Notes: generated from the sequence alone by a model not told the origin. A stretch of 64,000 nt of DNA from Desulfovibrio inopinatus DSM 10711 (GCF_000429305.1 NZ_AUBP01000024.1:84577-148576); one strand, 5' to 3'. Positions 8,384-15,993 are shown, numbered from the stretch's first letter. Made by a program: numbers and translations.

Positions 8384-9103
8384 TTACGCTATAACCTTCA
8401 TGCCAGGCAGAGCCTCTTTCAACCATTGTTTGATGTCGGCCATGACCTTGTTTCTCCAGGCTTCGCCGTCGGCGACGAAGAGGCCAGGTTCTCCGTCTTT
8501 ATTCAAACGAAACAGGAACTGACGTTCGGGCTGTTCGATCTCCTGGAATGTGCAATATGGACGTAGCGTGACGCGAGGCTTGAGTTCACGTCGGTCTACC
8601 AATCGTGCGCCGGATTCAACCGTGACTTTTTGAGAGAGTCCATCATCGACGACGGACGCGCCGGAATCGATCTTGATAGCGGCAACCGCTTTCAGCAGTT
8701 CATCCCGGTCGTTGCTTTCGACGAACATGGAGTGTAGTCCAATGACGAATTGCTCGTGGTCCATAAACGCATCAAAAGGGAACCCAGGAAGGAGAGGATT
8801 TGCTTCTGCGAATACTTCGCGTTGTTTGAACGCTCCAAAAGGTGGAGAAAGCAGTTCAACACGTGTCGGGCCGGAAATTCTGAGAATTGCGCTTATCGTT
8901 GGGTTGAGACCATCGACATCTTCCGCGATGTAATCTTTGAGGCCGGTCAGTGTCGTCAGGTATAACGTAGGAAAGTTCGGTTCAAAAACCGAATGAAGAG
9001 GACTGCGACTGTATTTTCTTCCATCGATTTCGACTTCAGAACGAGAGTAAATTTGATCTTTGAGACCAGACACATACTCAAGGGCTTTGTTCAATCCTTC
9101 CAT
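8384..9103 (-). CDS. conserved phage early protein of unknown function
   Basis: 239 residues, single domain of mixed alpha/beta content, with a late signature CTFQEIEQPERQFLFRL and ADGEAWRNKVMADIKQWL that I remember from uncharacterised phage proteins encoded beside recombination genes in other phages. A GAAAGGATAAATAAATC ribosome region precedes the ATG. It is the third gene after the RecT-like gene, so a role in replication or recombination is inferred only from position. Confidence 0.7.
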   Translation of the reverse strand: MEGLNKALEYVSGLKDQIYSRSEVEIDGRKYSRSPLHSVFEPNFPTLYLTTLTGLKDYIAEDVDGLNPTISAILRISGPTRVELLSPPFGAFKQREVFAEANPLLPGFPFDAFMDHEQFVIGLHSMFVESNDRDELLKAVAAIKIDSGASVVDDGLSQKVTVESGARLVDRRELKPRVTLRPYCTFQEIEQPERQFLFRLNKDGEPGLFVADGEAWRNKVMADIKQWLKEALPGMKVIA

Positions 9104-9110
9104 GATTTAT

Positions 9111-9446
9111 TTATCCTTTCTGTTGTTTGAGTTCAGAGACATTCAATGGAAGTTCGTGTTGATTCGGTCGAAAGCCGATCTCGGGAATGTAAATGGTGTT
9201 CCCATCGGCCATGCCCGAGATTTCAACCGGGGCAACCGGGGCCAGCTTGGTAACGGTGGCATAGGAGATGCCTATGAAATTGCGTTCTTTATTTGGGCTG
9301 AAGCTGACTTTGATCTGCACCTCACGCTTCTTTTTGTGGTCCGTGTTCGGGTCTTGAATGTTTGCGAAAACCCTTTCCAGTTCTCGATTGACAATTTCAG
9401 CCAGCCCATCATTTCCCAGACTTTGAAAATCAAGTTGTATGCTCAT
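9111..9446 (-). CDS. conserved phage early protein (replication-terminator-like annotation group)
   Basis: 111 residues: LDFQSLGNDGLAEIVNREL, then ANIQDPNTDHKKKREV and IKVSFSPNKERN. This block layout recalls small phage proteins often labelled replication terminator protein in Firmicutes phages, though I know of no experiment behind that name. It has a clear GGAGACG ribosome site and sits 7 bases upstream of the next gene. Function unknown; probably an accessory to the recombination genes. Confidence 0.65.
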   Translation of the reverse strand: MSIQLDFQSLGNDGLAEIVNRELERVFANIQDPNTDHKKKREVQIKVSFSPNKERNFIGISYATVTKLAPVAPVEISGMADGNTIYIPEIGFRPNQHELPLNVSELKQQKG

Positions 9447-9464
9447 TTCTCGTCTCCTTTTTCC

Positions 9465-10613
9465 CTATCCTTGATCCGTCTCCGTACTCGGGCATTTCCC
9501 GTATTCAGGGCAGGATGGGCATTTCTCCGAGATGACATCGGCCTCGATCTTGGGGCAGAAGATGACGCCTTGCTCTTGCCTTTCCGCCTTCTGCTTGGCT
9601 GCAGCTTCCTCGGCCATGCGGAAGGCGCGTTCGCATTGGGCGCTGTTCCAGTTGGAGGCAAAGGCGTTTAAATCGATTTCGACCTCGGCAAGATCAAGTC
9701 CGGCCGCTTCCACAGCATGTATCGCTTCAAAACGACGCTGTTCCCGTTCCTCCTTTGTGAGGCGCGTCTTTTTCTTTTCGGGACCGGTTTCGTCGTCTTC
9801 GTCTTTTTCGTCCGGCTTCGCTTCGGCGTGCTGGGCTTCAGTTTCATCCTGGGCGGCCTCCTGTTGGGTGGACTCCTGATTCACGACCTTGGCCGGCGTT
9901 TCCTTCGGCGCTTCGCTTGCGCTTTCCGGCCGTGCCTCGGCGACCGTCATGGAATAGCTTCCATCCTCGGCCGGTATGAGGTCGTAGGTGTCGTGGACTT
10001 CATCCGTCGTTTTGATGCCCATGAGAATATCGGGGCAATACACGCGACCGAAGAACGCGGCGGAACGGTAACGGAGCATGACATCGGGCATGGTGCGCCA
10101 CTTCGAGCCGTTTTTGGTGTACCAACCTTCCTTGATGGCCATTTCCAGGGACACGGGGGCCGACTCCAGGCGCAAACCGGTCTCCCGATCCTCGGACCAG
10201 GCGATGCAGACCTTGTTTTTGATCTTCACCGAGTCGATGACGCGCTCTTCCTTGTCTTCGGAGATATCGAAGCGCAGGGGACTGAAGCGGCCACAATTGT
10301 TGATCATGGCGATGATGAACTGGGCGGACCAGGACGGGCGACCATGCACGATATAAAGGTTCTGCATGATCATGATGGGGTCGGCTCCCATGCGGGAGGC
10401 CATGTTGAGGGCAATGGCGCAGTTGGCGAGGTTGCCGACAAACTCCTTAGGAACGAGGCTGGACTCGGCGAAAATTCTGGCAACGCGTTGTGTGAATTCG
10501 AATGCCCGCAAATCTCCGAATCCGATACTTATGGCGGGCTGGTTCGTGGATGCCGACGGCATCGGTGTCGGTGGATTGCTCTTCAATTCGTGAACCGTGG
10601 CTTTGGCGGTCAT
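9465..10613 (-). CDS. RecT-like single-strand annealing protein
   Basis: Probable phage recombinase working with the nuclease encoded directly upstream. Residues about 35-170 carry FEFTQRVARIFAESSLVP, ALNMASRMGADPIMIMQNL and GRPSWSAQFIIAMINNCG, the pattern of RecT-family proteins (mid-size hydrophobic helix, then the GrpSW motif). The start at 10613 is set by AAGGAG with 7-base spacing. The 382-residue length exceeds E. coli RecT because of a long acidic Ala/Glu/Lys-rich segment (about 255-310) and a C-terminal tail with four cysteines (CPKIEADVISEKCPSCPEYG), perhaps a metal site. Acting as a recombination mediator is an inference from sequence and neighbour. Confidence 0.8.
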   Translation of the reverse strand: MTAKATVHELKSNPPTPMPSASTNQPAISIGFGDLRAFEFTQRVARIFAESSLVPKEFVGNLANCAIALNMASRMGADPIMIMQNLYIVHGRPSWSAQFIIAMINNCGRFSPLRFDISEDKEERVIDSVKIKNKVCIAWSEDRETGLRLESAPVSLEMAIKEGWYTKNGSKWRTMPDVMLRYRSAAFFGRVYCPDILMGIKTTDEVHDTYDLIPAEDGSYSMTVAEARPESASEAPKETPAKVVNQESTQQEAAQDETEAQHAEAKPDEKDEDDETGPEKKKTRLTKEEREQRRFEAIHAVEAAGLDLAEVEIDLNAFASNWNSAQCERAFRMAEEAAAKQKAERQEQGVIFCPKIEADVISEKCPSCPEYGKCPSTETDQG

Positions 10614-10638
10614 ATCTGTTCTCCTTTTTGTCTGCTGA

Positions 10639-11433
10639 TCAGGCCCGATACCGGCAAGACTGGTGGATCGGGCAGTATTTCGGACCACACATCATGCTGC
10701 TCGGGTTGCCGTGGAAATATCCGCCGTGCAGGATGCGCGAAGCATGATGCAGCACGCCGGGATGGTCTTCGTCGCCAAGCAAAATGTCGCGTGTGCCGTG
10801 GACGGCGGTGACTCCTGCCCGGCGTCCTCGATCCGTCTTGGCGGCCTGGAGACCAATAATGGTTCCCGGTTCGGTGATGGGAACGCCCATGGCGGCCTGG
10901 GCGAGCAGTTCGTAAATCGCAATTTGCAGACCGTAGCCTTGCGTTTTTATCGTCCTATCCTTGCCGACAACGTTTTTTCCCGTCTTCACGTCGGCGATGC
11001 CGTGGCCGACGCCGGAGAAAACAACTCGGTCGGTCGTGCCGGTGAGCAGGAGTCCAAGGTCCGTGATTTCAAGCCCTGTGCAGAGGATTTCAACCCCGGC
11101 GTATTCAAAATTTGGTGAGACCGTGGTGCAGTACAGCGAATGCAAGGCAAGACCGATGTTCTCAACTTCTTTGGGGCTGGAGTCGTCCCAGACGACATCC
11201 TCTTTTGGTTTGTAGACCTCATCGACCAGAGCGCCGGCGGCATCGTCGGGTGTGAGACCGGCTCCATCCATGCGGCTTTGATCGAAGACGGCGGTGGAGG
11301 CATGAACCGCTTTGCCGAGTACCGCGTTGGGACCGGAGGGAGTTCTCAACCCCTTTATATTTTTGGCTTCCCACCGTGCGGGGCAATCCATGAGTTCCTT
11401 CAGGCTCGACGCTCTGAGGCGGATGGGATTCAT
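10639..11433 (-). CDS. PD-(D/E)XK nuclease of the RecB/Cas4 type
   Basis: Probable 5'-3' exonuclease partner of the RecT-like protein. The 264 residues hold the nuclease core: His44 (GKAVHAS), Asp135 (TTDRVV), Asp148-x-Lys150 (IADVKTGK) and the Q-motif Gln170...Tyr174. One cysteine near the N-terminus (Cys17, MDCPARW) and three at the C-terminus (Cys249, Cys254, Cys260) have the spacing of the 4Fe-4S pin of AddB and Cas4 nucleases. A strong GGAGGAAT ribosome site precedes the ATG. The gene is 25 bases from the recT-like start, so the pair is co-transcribed. Confidence 0.88.
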   Translation of the reverse strand: MNPIRLRASSLKELMDCPARWEAKNIKGLRTPSGPNAVLGKAVHASTAVFDQSRMDGAGLTPDDAAGALVDEVYKPKEDVVWDDSSPKEVENIGLALHSLYCTTVSPNFEYAGVEILCTGLEITDLGLLLTGTTDRVVFSGVGHGIADVKTGKNVVGKDRTIKTQGYGLQIAIYELLAQAAMGVPITEPGTIIGLQAAKTDRGRRAGVTAVHGTRDILLGDEDHPGVLHHASRILHGGYFHGNPSSMMCGPKYCPIHQSCRYRA

Positions 11434-11434
11434 G

Positions 11435-11632
11435 TTATTCCTCCGGGTTGAGGTTGCTGACCTCGTCAGCTCTTATGAGTTGACAGCTGTGTTGATCTTG
11501 GTAATTTTCATCAAGTCCACGTCGCTCTGGCTTTGTGCTTGGGCTGCAAGCCGTGTCGTGCGAGGGCACGGCTTGCTCTTTTTCCCAGTTGAGCAGATGG
11601 CGCAGATCAATTTTGAAAATTATGGTCGGCAT
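11435..11632 (-). CDS. small unknown phage protein
   Basis: 65 residues from ATG 11632, overlapping the end of the upstream gene by 13 bases and ending one base before the nuclease start. The ribosome site is weak, consistent with coupling to the upstream gene. It begins MPTIIFKIDLRHLLNWEKEQ and is otherwise polar. No family recognised. Confidence 0.5.
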   Translation of the reverse strand: MPTIIFKIDLRHLLNWEKEQAVPSHDTACSPSTKPERRGLDENYQDQHSCQLIRADEVSNLNPEE

Positions 11633-11871
11633 GGCCGCCCCATTGTGGCGGGATAATCCACTCCAGCCCGTACCCCGTTCATTTCCCCGATACTTTCCAT
11701 CCACGTTGGGCCCTCGTAGAAAGAGCAGTCACTGGCCTCGGTATGTCCATCCACCTCGACGCGTCCATGCATGCCGGATAATTTGATGACTTCTTCGCTT
11801 AGCGCGTCGCAGTGACCAGGGTTCCCAACTCCTGCCCTTTGGAAGTATTCGCATTGCTCACAAAATCTCAT
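11620..11871 (-). CDS. small Cys-rich phage protein
   Basis: 83 residues beginning MRFCEQCEYFQRAGVGNPGH, with further cysteines (HCDALSEE, SDCSFYEG). The C-x2-C-x(14)-C arrangement followed by a Cys about 35 residues on resembles small zinc-binding early proteins. GGGAGGG lies 5 bases before ATG 11871, and the ATGA overlap ties it to the upstream membrane peptide. Function unknown. Confidence 0.6.
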   Translation of the reverse strand: MRFCEQCEYFQRAGVGNPGHCDALSEEVIKLSGMHGRVEVDGHTEASDCSFYEGPTWMESIGEMNGVRAGVDYPATMGRPCRP

Positions 11872-11975
11872 GTTATCCCTCCCAGTAATTTCAACATGAT
11901 CCAGGCCATGCATGGTGAGAGAACGCAGACCACTGCAATCTCGACTGCATCAAGCCAAAACAATGTTTTTTCCAT
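11868..11975 (-). CDS. 35-residue single-span membrane peptide, first gene of the leftward operon
   Basis: A short gene with a textbook ribosome site (AAGGAG, 6-base spacing) and an ATGA overlap with the next gene. It encodes one hydrophobic helix (IAVVCVLSPCMAWIMLKLLG) after a short acidic start. It is the first gene behind the predicted PL promoter, the position where lambdoid phages keep small exclusion or host-takeover genes. Role unknown. Confidence 0.6.
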   Translation of the reverse strand: MEKTLFWLDAVEIAVVCVLSPCMAWIMLKLLGGIT

Positions 11976-12214
11976 AAGATTCTCCTTGTTTTGACCTCCC
12001 TTTTCCCCTTCACTTCGCGTTGCTTCCCGGCGCATATCCGGCCAAGGTTGCCTACTGTCTCGCCTCCCCGAGGAGGTTTGGGTTCGGCCCGTACCGGCGT
12101 AGCAATTCGAGTCGCTTGGCTTGGTCTCGGGACCACTCCAGCCTTGACCGCTGTTTGAGCCGTGGCTTTACTGTGCGGGTGGGGTGGAAGTGGTTTTGTC
12201 GTGTTGTTGAAAGT

Positions 12215-12242
12215 AGTGTATCCTTATGGAAACAAAAATCAA
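12215..12242 (-). promoter_or_regulatory. predicted PL promoter of the leftward early operon
   Basis: On the minus strand TTGATT (complement of 12237-12242) and TACACT (complement of 12215-12220) are 16 bases apart, a good sigma-70 match. Transcription would run into the membrane-peptide, nuclease, recT and integrase genes after a leader of about 230 bases. The repressor-operator candidate OL1 fills the space between the boxes. Confidence 0.7.
12217..12234. promoter_or_regulatory. OL1, candidate repressor operator
   Basis: Read on the minus strand it is TGTTTCC-ATAA-GGATACA, an imperfect 7-4-7 dyad. It starts 2 bases after the -35 box and overlaps the first four bases of the -10 box, exactly as OR1 does at PR. 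Confidence 0.75.
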
Positions 12243-12249
12243 CACAAAA

Positions 12250-12267
12250 TGTTTCCAGAAGGAACGT
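12250..12267. promoter_or_regulatory. OL2, weaker candidate operator
   Basis: TGTTTCC-AGAA-GGAACGT: one intact half-site and one degenerate half, centred 33 bases (about three helical turns) from OL1, upstream of the -35 box. This spacing would suit cooperative binding of two repressor dimers. Confidence 0.45.
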
Positions 12268-12417
12268 AGTCAGCAAGAAAAAATCCCGACCGAAGCCGGG
12301 TGGGGTGGGAGTGGTTTCTTTTTGCCTTGAAGCAAAATGAGTCATTCTGATGCATAGTGCGGCATATTGCATCTCTTGCAAAAATATTTTAAAAAAGTCT
12401 AAACAAGGGAGGGAAGG

Positions 12418-12615
12418 GTGACAAAGGGCGGCAAATCTCCAAGGATTTCAGTAAGCCTGCCTGACAAGACCTATTCTGAGATGACGGCCATTGCTGAAAA
12501 GTACGACATCTCAGTTGCTTGGCTTGCCCGGCATGCTATAGCCGATTTTCTTTCTCGGTATGAATCGGAAGAATTACAGCTTCGGCTACCGATACCACTC
12601 AAAGGGAAGCATTGA
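12418..12615 (+). CDS. ribbon-helix-helix protein preceding the methyltransferase
   Basis: Probable transcriptional regulator of the restriction-modification block. The 65 residues from GTG 12418 (RBS AGGGAGGG) read PRISVSLPDKTYSEMTAIAEKY and VAWLARHAIADFLSRY, a CopG/Arc-type ribbon-helix-helix. Its TGA overlaps the methyltransferase ATG (TGATG), so both are translated together; a control-protein role is the natural inference. It could instead be a leftover antitoxin-like gene, but no toxin is adjacent. Confidence 0.7.
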   Translation: MTKGGKSPRISVSLPDKTYSEMTAIAEKYDISVAWLARHAIADFLSRYESEELQLRLPIPLKGKH

Positions 12616-13622
12616 TGAACTTCAAAATCATATCTCTTTTTACAGGGGGAGGCGGCCTTGACCTTGGATTTGAAGCCCATGGGTTTGATCCGCTTGTCTG
12701 TGTGGACTACGACTCTGAGTCTTGCAAGACCATTCGTCATAATCGTCCCGAGTGGCCTGTTTTTGAAGGGGTCATCGAAGACTTCTGCTGTACAGGAAAT
12801 GTACATGGGGTAATCGGCGGACCTCCCTGTCAAGGCTTCAGCACAGCGGGAAAAGGAAATCCAAACGATCCACGCAATAACCTTTGGAAGCATTATTTTA
12901 GAATTGTTGAGGAAACAAAACCTCTTTTCATTGTGCTTGAAAATGTGCCTGGGATGTTGAATGCAAAGAATAAGCATCATTTCGAGGAAATGGTAAAATC
13001 CTTTGAGGCTCATGGCTACCGTGTTAATTACAGCATTTTAAATGCATCTGATTTTGGCGTACCTCAAAACAGAAGAAGGCTTGTTTTGGTTGGAGGCCTT
13101 GGATTTGAAATCAAACTTCCAAGTCCTACTGTAAAAAGAGAAGTCACTGTAAGGGAAGCAATAGAAGACTTGTTGAAAACGAAAAGAGCTCCAAATCACG
13201 AGCCTAATAAACATGCTCCTCATGTTGTTGCTCGTTGGAAAAAGTTGAAAGAAGGCGAATCTGACCCTAATTATCGAAGAGCAAGACTTTACGCAGACAG
13301 GCCTAGTTCTACAATACGAGCAGGCGGAGGTTACGGGCCGAATGATGACCACCTCGCTGGCTTTCACCCGCCTATCCATTATAAACTTCCCCGCCAGCTT
13401 ACTGTGAGGGAATCAGCAAGGATTCAAGGCTTTCCTGACTCTTGGATTTTTTGTGGTTCGAAGACAGCTCAAGGCCGCCAAGTTGGAAATGCAGTACCAC
13501 CGCCACTTGCAAATGCAGTCGCAAAGGAAGTCAGAAAGGCACTAACCAGTTATTTCTCTGAAAATGGTTTTATCAAAGCCTGGTTGAGATTTGATGAGGA
13601 ACAGGAGCTTTGCGCTATGTAG
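12615..13622 (+). CDS. DNA (cytosine-5) methyltransferase of a type II system
   Basis: Methylates cytosine C5 in a specific DNA site, protecting it from the linked endonuclease. The 335 residues carry the family motifs in order: SLFTGGGGLDLGFE (I), GGPPCQGFS with catalytic Cys72 (IV), ENVPGML (VI), QNRRR (VIII), the target-recognition region (about 185-260, short), and RQVGNAVPP (X). ATG 12615 is used rather than an in-frame TTG one codon earlier. The gene is visibly more AT-rich than the phage genes around it, a sign of separate acquisition. It converges on the endonuclease gene with an 8-base overlap. Confidence 0.95.
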   Translation: MNFKIISLFTGGGGLDLGFEAHGFDPLVCVDYDSESCKTIRHNRPEWPVFEGVIEDFCCTGNVHGVIGGPPCQGFSTAGKGNPNDPRNNLWKHYFRIVEETKPLFIVLENVPGMLNAKNKHHFEEMVKSFEAHGYRVNYSILNASDFGVPQNRRRLVLVGGLGFEIKLPSPTVKREVTVREAIEDLLKTKRAPNHEPNKHAPHVVARWKKLKEGESDPNYRRARLYADRPSSTIRAGGGYGPNDDHLAGFHPPIHYKLPRQLTVRESARIQGFPDSWIFCGSKTAQGRQVGNAVPPPLANAVAKEVRKALTSYFSENGFIKAWLRFDEEQELCAM

Positions 13623-14430
13623 TGCTCCAAAGTACTTCTTCATTTCGGGCCATTTTCTCTTCGATCTTTTCTTCAAAACTAGGTTTTGTGGGTGCAACAC
13701 CTGCAATCAGACCTTCTTTTGAATCTTCAAGCGTTGTCATTACAGCTTTGCTTAAGCGAAGTTTATAAGGAGAAACACTTCGGTCAAGATCAAAAACAAT
13801 CCAACAAATGTCAGCATTAGAGATGTGTTCTGCTTGCTCCATTTCTGGCATCCAATCAAAGAACGGTTGATCTACTACTACAAACATTTTCTTCCCCCAC
13901 CGCCGCAATGTAGGAACTTTGATCTCAAGCTGAGGAAGTAGACGTTTGGTCGCAGAAGACCTAAAATCAGGTCTTCTGCTTGCAGGGGCTTGAAGCTCAT
14001 GTTTTTGCTCGAAATGCTTGATTTCCCCTCCCATGCTTCTACCGGAAAAGTAAACTGCCTGGATCTCGATGCCGCACCAATCTTCAATTTCCCCTTCATC
14101 TTTGAGAACTATGAGATTATCGATACTTCCTACAGCCCCACTAGAATTATTGACTGGCTGAAGAAATGCAACTTCTCCGATTGCAAACATATCTCCTTTC
14201 TTGGCAAATGCTAACTCTGAGACAACCTTAAACATCAATCCGTCCTCACGGAAGCGTCGTGGACAGCAAATCGCATATATAGATCCATCAGAAATAGTGC
14301 ATACTCCACCTTTCTTGTTACAAGGAGCATCCACAAATGGACAATGTTTGTTCGCTCTTAACCTCCAGGTATTTTCGCTCAAATCTTCGCATGGTATGCC
14401 GTATTGTTCAGCCATTCCAAAATTAGGCAT
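13615..14430 (-). CDS. NotI-type restriction endonuclease
   Basis: Probable type II endonuclease partner of the C5 methyltransferase. The 271-residue chain has an N-terminal cysteine cluster (Cys30, Cys37, Cys44 and Cys55/56, in HCPF...PCNK...GVCT...CCPRRF) and a PD-(D/E)XK core of the rare form Asp104...Glu122-Ile-Gln124. Established knowledge of NotI is an iron-binding Cys4 site and the same D...E-x-Q catalytic set, and the start and CPRRF segment resemble it too. The recognition sequence cannot be read from the protein; GCGGCCGC sites do occur inside the prophage (for example at 20881 and 25681), so they would need methylation if specificity were NotI-like. Confidence 0.75.
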   Translation of the reverse strand: MPNFGMAEQYGIPCEDLSENTWRLRANKHCPFVDAPCNKKGGVCTISDGSIYAICCPRRFREDGLMFKVVSELAFAKKGDMFAIGEVAFLQPVNNSSGAVGSIDNLIVLKDEGEIEDWCGIEIQAVYFSGRSMGGEIKHFEQKHELQAPASRRPDFRSSATKRLLPQLEIKVPTLRRWGKKMFVVVDQPFFDWMPEMEQAEHISNADICWIVFDLDRSVSPYKLRLSKAVMTTLEDSKEGLIAGVAPTKPSFEEKIEEKMARNEEVLWSTT

Positions 14431-14850
14431 CTACTCTTCCTCTTCTAAAAAAGAAGTGATTTTCTCAATTAATGCTTCACGATTTTTTGCTTTAAGCTCA
14501 CATTCCCAAACAATAAGAGGATTCCATCCTAGTGCCATGATTTCCTCTTGCTTTTTCTTGTCTCTCTCAACATTTTTTTTCAGCTTTGGAAGCCAATATT
14601 CAAGATTTGATTTCGGCTTTGAACCTCTTTTGCACCATGTATGCTGGTGCCAGAAACAACCATGGATGAAGATTACTTTTTTTCTTCCTGGAAATACAAT
14701 GTCAGGTTTTCCAGGAAGGGATGCATAATGCAATCTGTATCTATAGCCTAGAGAGTAGATTAGCTTTCTTAGTTTGATTTCAATGGATGTGTTCTTGCCT
14801 TTGATGTTGCGCATAATCTTACTGCGCTTCTCTTTGTCAAACACATCCAT
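14431..14850 (-). CDS. vsr: very short patch repair endonuclease
   Basis: Nicks next to T:G mismatches that arise when 5-methylcytosine deaminates, so it accompanies C5 methyltransferases. The 139-residue protein begins MDVFDKEKRSKIMRNIKGKN and has LPGKPDIVF (catalytic Asp50) and FIHGCFWHQH (His63, His68), the full active site, plus the zinc-site cysteines in the HGCFWH and TWCKRG segments. It abuts the endonuclease gene with no gap, in the same direction. Its presence strengthens the assignment of the neighbouring methyltransferase as cytosine-5 specific. Confidence 0.95.
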   Translation of the reverse strand: MDVFDKEKRSKIMRNIKGKNTSIEIKLRKLIYSLGYRYRLHYASLPGKPDIVFPGRKKVIFIHGCFWHQHTWCKRGSKPKSNLEYWLPKLKKNVERDKKKQEEIMALGWNPLIVWECELKAKNREALIEKITSFLEEEE

Positions 14851-14907
14851 AATTAGTACAGAATTGATAAGTAAGAATACTTAGGTTTTCCCTGAGTCAA
14901 TATCTTG

Positions 14908-15690
14908 TCACTTTCTGGTCAAATCCGACCAAGCCCACACGCATCGACCAATGATTGCACGAGAGATGTCGCCGCCGTAATGCTCGTTAAGACCATATAA
15001 TAATGGCGGATATGAGAGTATGTCTGGGTTTTGACTCACAAAATTAAGCATGATCTCGCTGTCTTTACGTTTGACGAACACACGTTTGATCGAGACTGAA
15101 TCGTCTGGCTCTCTGATAAGAAATATTCCGCCATTCGGCTCTGGGCGAAAGTCATCTTTATCTACAAGGACGATATCGTTCGGGTGGAGCAATGGAATCA
15201 TGGACTCTTGCCCCTTGCCGATTTCGACCGCCACAAGGTTCGATCTAAATCGAACGCTCGGATGATTTCTGAAAACCAGAACCCACGACTTTATCCCATC
15301 ACTTGGAACCATCCCGCGCCCGGCAGCAACGGGTCCGTCTGCCAGGGGGACGGCTAGATAAGGTTCTGGGAGAGGCTGAGGGTATCCGCTTTCAGCGCCA
15401 ACGATCTTGGCATCGACAAAGCAGACTTCGCGGGATTGATTTTTTATATCTTCAGGGAAAACGACTTTCCCGCCAAGGATTTCTAGCCAATCCAAAAAGT
15501 CAGAAGCATTGGGACGCCTCCCCTTTGTAAAAATTTTAGAAAGCGTTGATCGCGTCGTCTTCAGCCTTGATGCAAGCTTGTCAAGGCTTCCTGCATTTTC
15601 TGCCTCTTTTCGAAGCAAATTTATAATCTTTTCATAATCGTTTCCCATTCCTTCATTTAACGATGTCGAGTTGTTTGGTCGAGTTTCCAT
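14908..15690 (-). CDS. CI-type phage repressor with S24 autocleavage domain
   Basis: Maintains lysogeny and is probably cleaved on the SOS response. Residues about 18-75 form a Cro/CI-like HTH (GSLDKLASRLKTTRSTLSKI), followed by a S24/LexA peptidase domain with catalytic Ser163 (GQESMIPLLHPND) and Lys202 (SVSIKRVF). The expected Ala-Gly cleavage bond is present at 123-124 (PVAAGRG). It faces away from the Cro-like gene across a 48-base gap containing OR1 and PR. I see no convincing -10/-35 for its own promoter, which fits activation by bound repressor. Confidence 0.9.
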   Translation of the reverse strand: METRPNNSTSLNEGMGNDYEKIINLLRKEAENAGSLDKLASRLKTTRSTLSKIFTKGRRPNASDFLDWLEILGGKVVFPEDIKNQSREVCFVDAKIVGAESGYPQPLPEPYLAVPLADGPVAAGRGMVPSDGIKSWVLVFRNHPSVRFRSNLVAVEIGKGQESMIPLLHPNDIVLVDKDDFRPEPNGGIFLIREPDDSVSIKRVFVKRKDSEIMLNFVSQNPDILSYPPLLYGLNEHYGGDISRAIIGRCVWAWSDLTRK

Positions 15691-15704
15691 AAAGCTCTTA
15701 TCTC

Positions 15705-15732
15705 TTGACTGTTGTTTCCGGTAGGATACAAT
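15705..15732 (+). promoter_or_regulatory. predicted PR promoter of the rightward early operon
   Basis: TTGACT (15705-15710) and TACAAT (15727-15732) with a 16-base spacer, a good sigma-70 promoter. The predicted start point, about 7 bases after the -10 box, falls on the ATG of the Cro-like gene at 15739, so the message may be leaderless. Confidence 0.75.
15713..15730. promoter_or_regulatory. OR1, candidate repressor operator
   Basis: TGTTTCC-GGTA-GGATACA, the same 7-4-7 dyad as OL1 and in the same place: 2 bases past the -35 box and overlapping four bases of the -10 box. A related half-site (AGTTTCC) lies 31 bases to the left at 15682-15688. Confidence 0.78.
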
Positions 15733-15738
15733 CTAGGC

Positions 15739-15957
15739 ATGGATATCACAAAAGACATCAGAGCTCTTCTTCATGAAACGGGTTGGTCGATCAGGAACTT
15801 CGCTCGCGAGTCTGGTGTTGACCATGCCTGCATTGCGCGACTTCTTAATGGAACGAGGAAAGGTCTCCATTCCTCCTCCATCGAAAAACTCTGGCCCTAC
15901 CTCTACGGCGACAAGCGTCCGGCCCCATCTCCGAGGCAGACCGATGACGCGGCGTGA
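15739..15957 (+). CDS. Cro-like HTH protein
   Basis: 72-residue DNA-binding protein read away from the repressor gene, probably the lytic-side regulator. WSIRNFARESGVDHACIARLL is a clear helix-turn-helix, with a basic, proline-rich tail. ATG 15739 is chosen because an upstream in-frame ATG (15712) lies inside the PR promoter. There is no Shine-Dalgarno sequence, consistent with leaderless translation. Confidence 0.8.
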   Translation: MDITKDIRALLHETGWSIRNFARESGVDHACIARLLNGTRKGLHSSSIEKLWPYLYGDKRPAPSPRQTDDAA

Positions 15958-15993
15958 CGAACACTCCAGCGGTTTGGGCTGCTTCATCGCGCC

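Larger units (their letters stand above)
12178..12319. repeat. pair of 22-bp direct repeats flanking the PL operator region
   Basis: Positions 12178-12199 (GGGTGGGGTGGAAGTGGTTTTG) differ in about three bases from 12298-12319 (GGGTGGGGTGGGAGTGGTTTCT), 120 bases apart in the same orientation. The promoter and operators lie between them. They may be protein sites, or the footprint of a duplication; the G-rich strand could also fold. Confidence 0.6.

Noticed and set aside
12052..12381. 109-codon minus-strand frame in the PL region
   Set aside because: It runs through the predicted PL promoter, the operators and both direct repeats and has no ribosome site or recognisable pattern.
14201..14728. 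175-codon plus-strand frame across the endonuclease and vsr genes
   Set aside because: Both minus-strand genes have diagnostic catalytic motifs, so this frame is a shadow.
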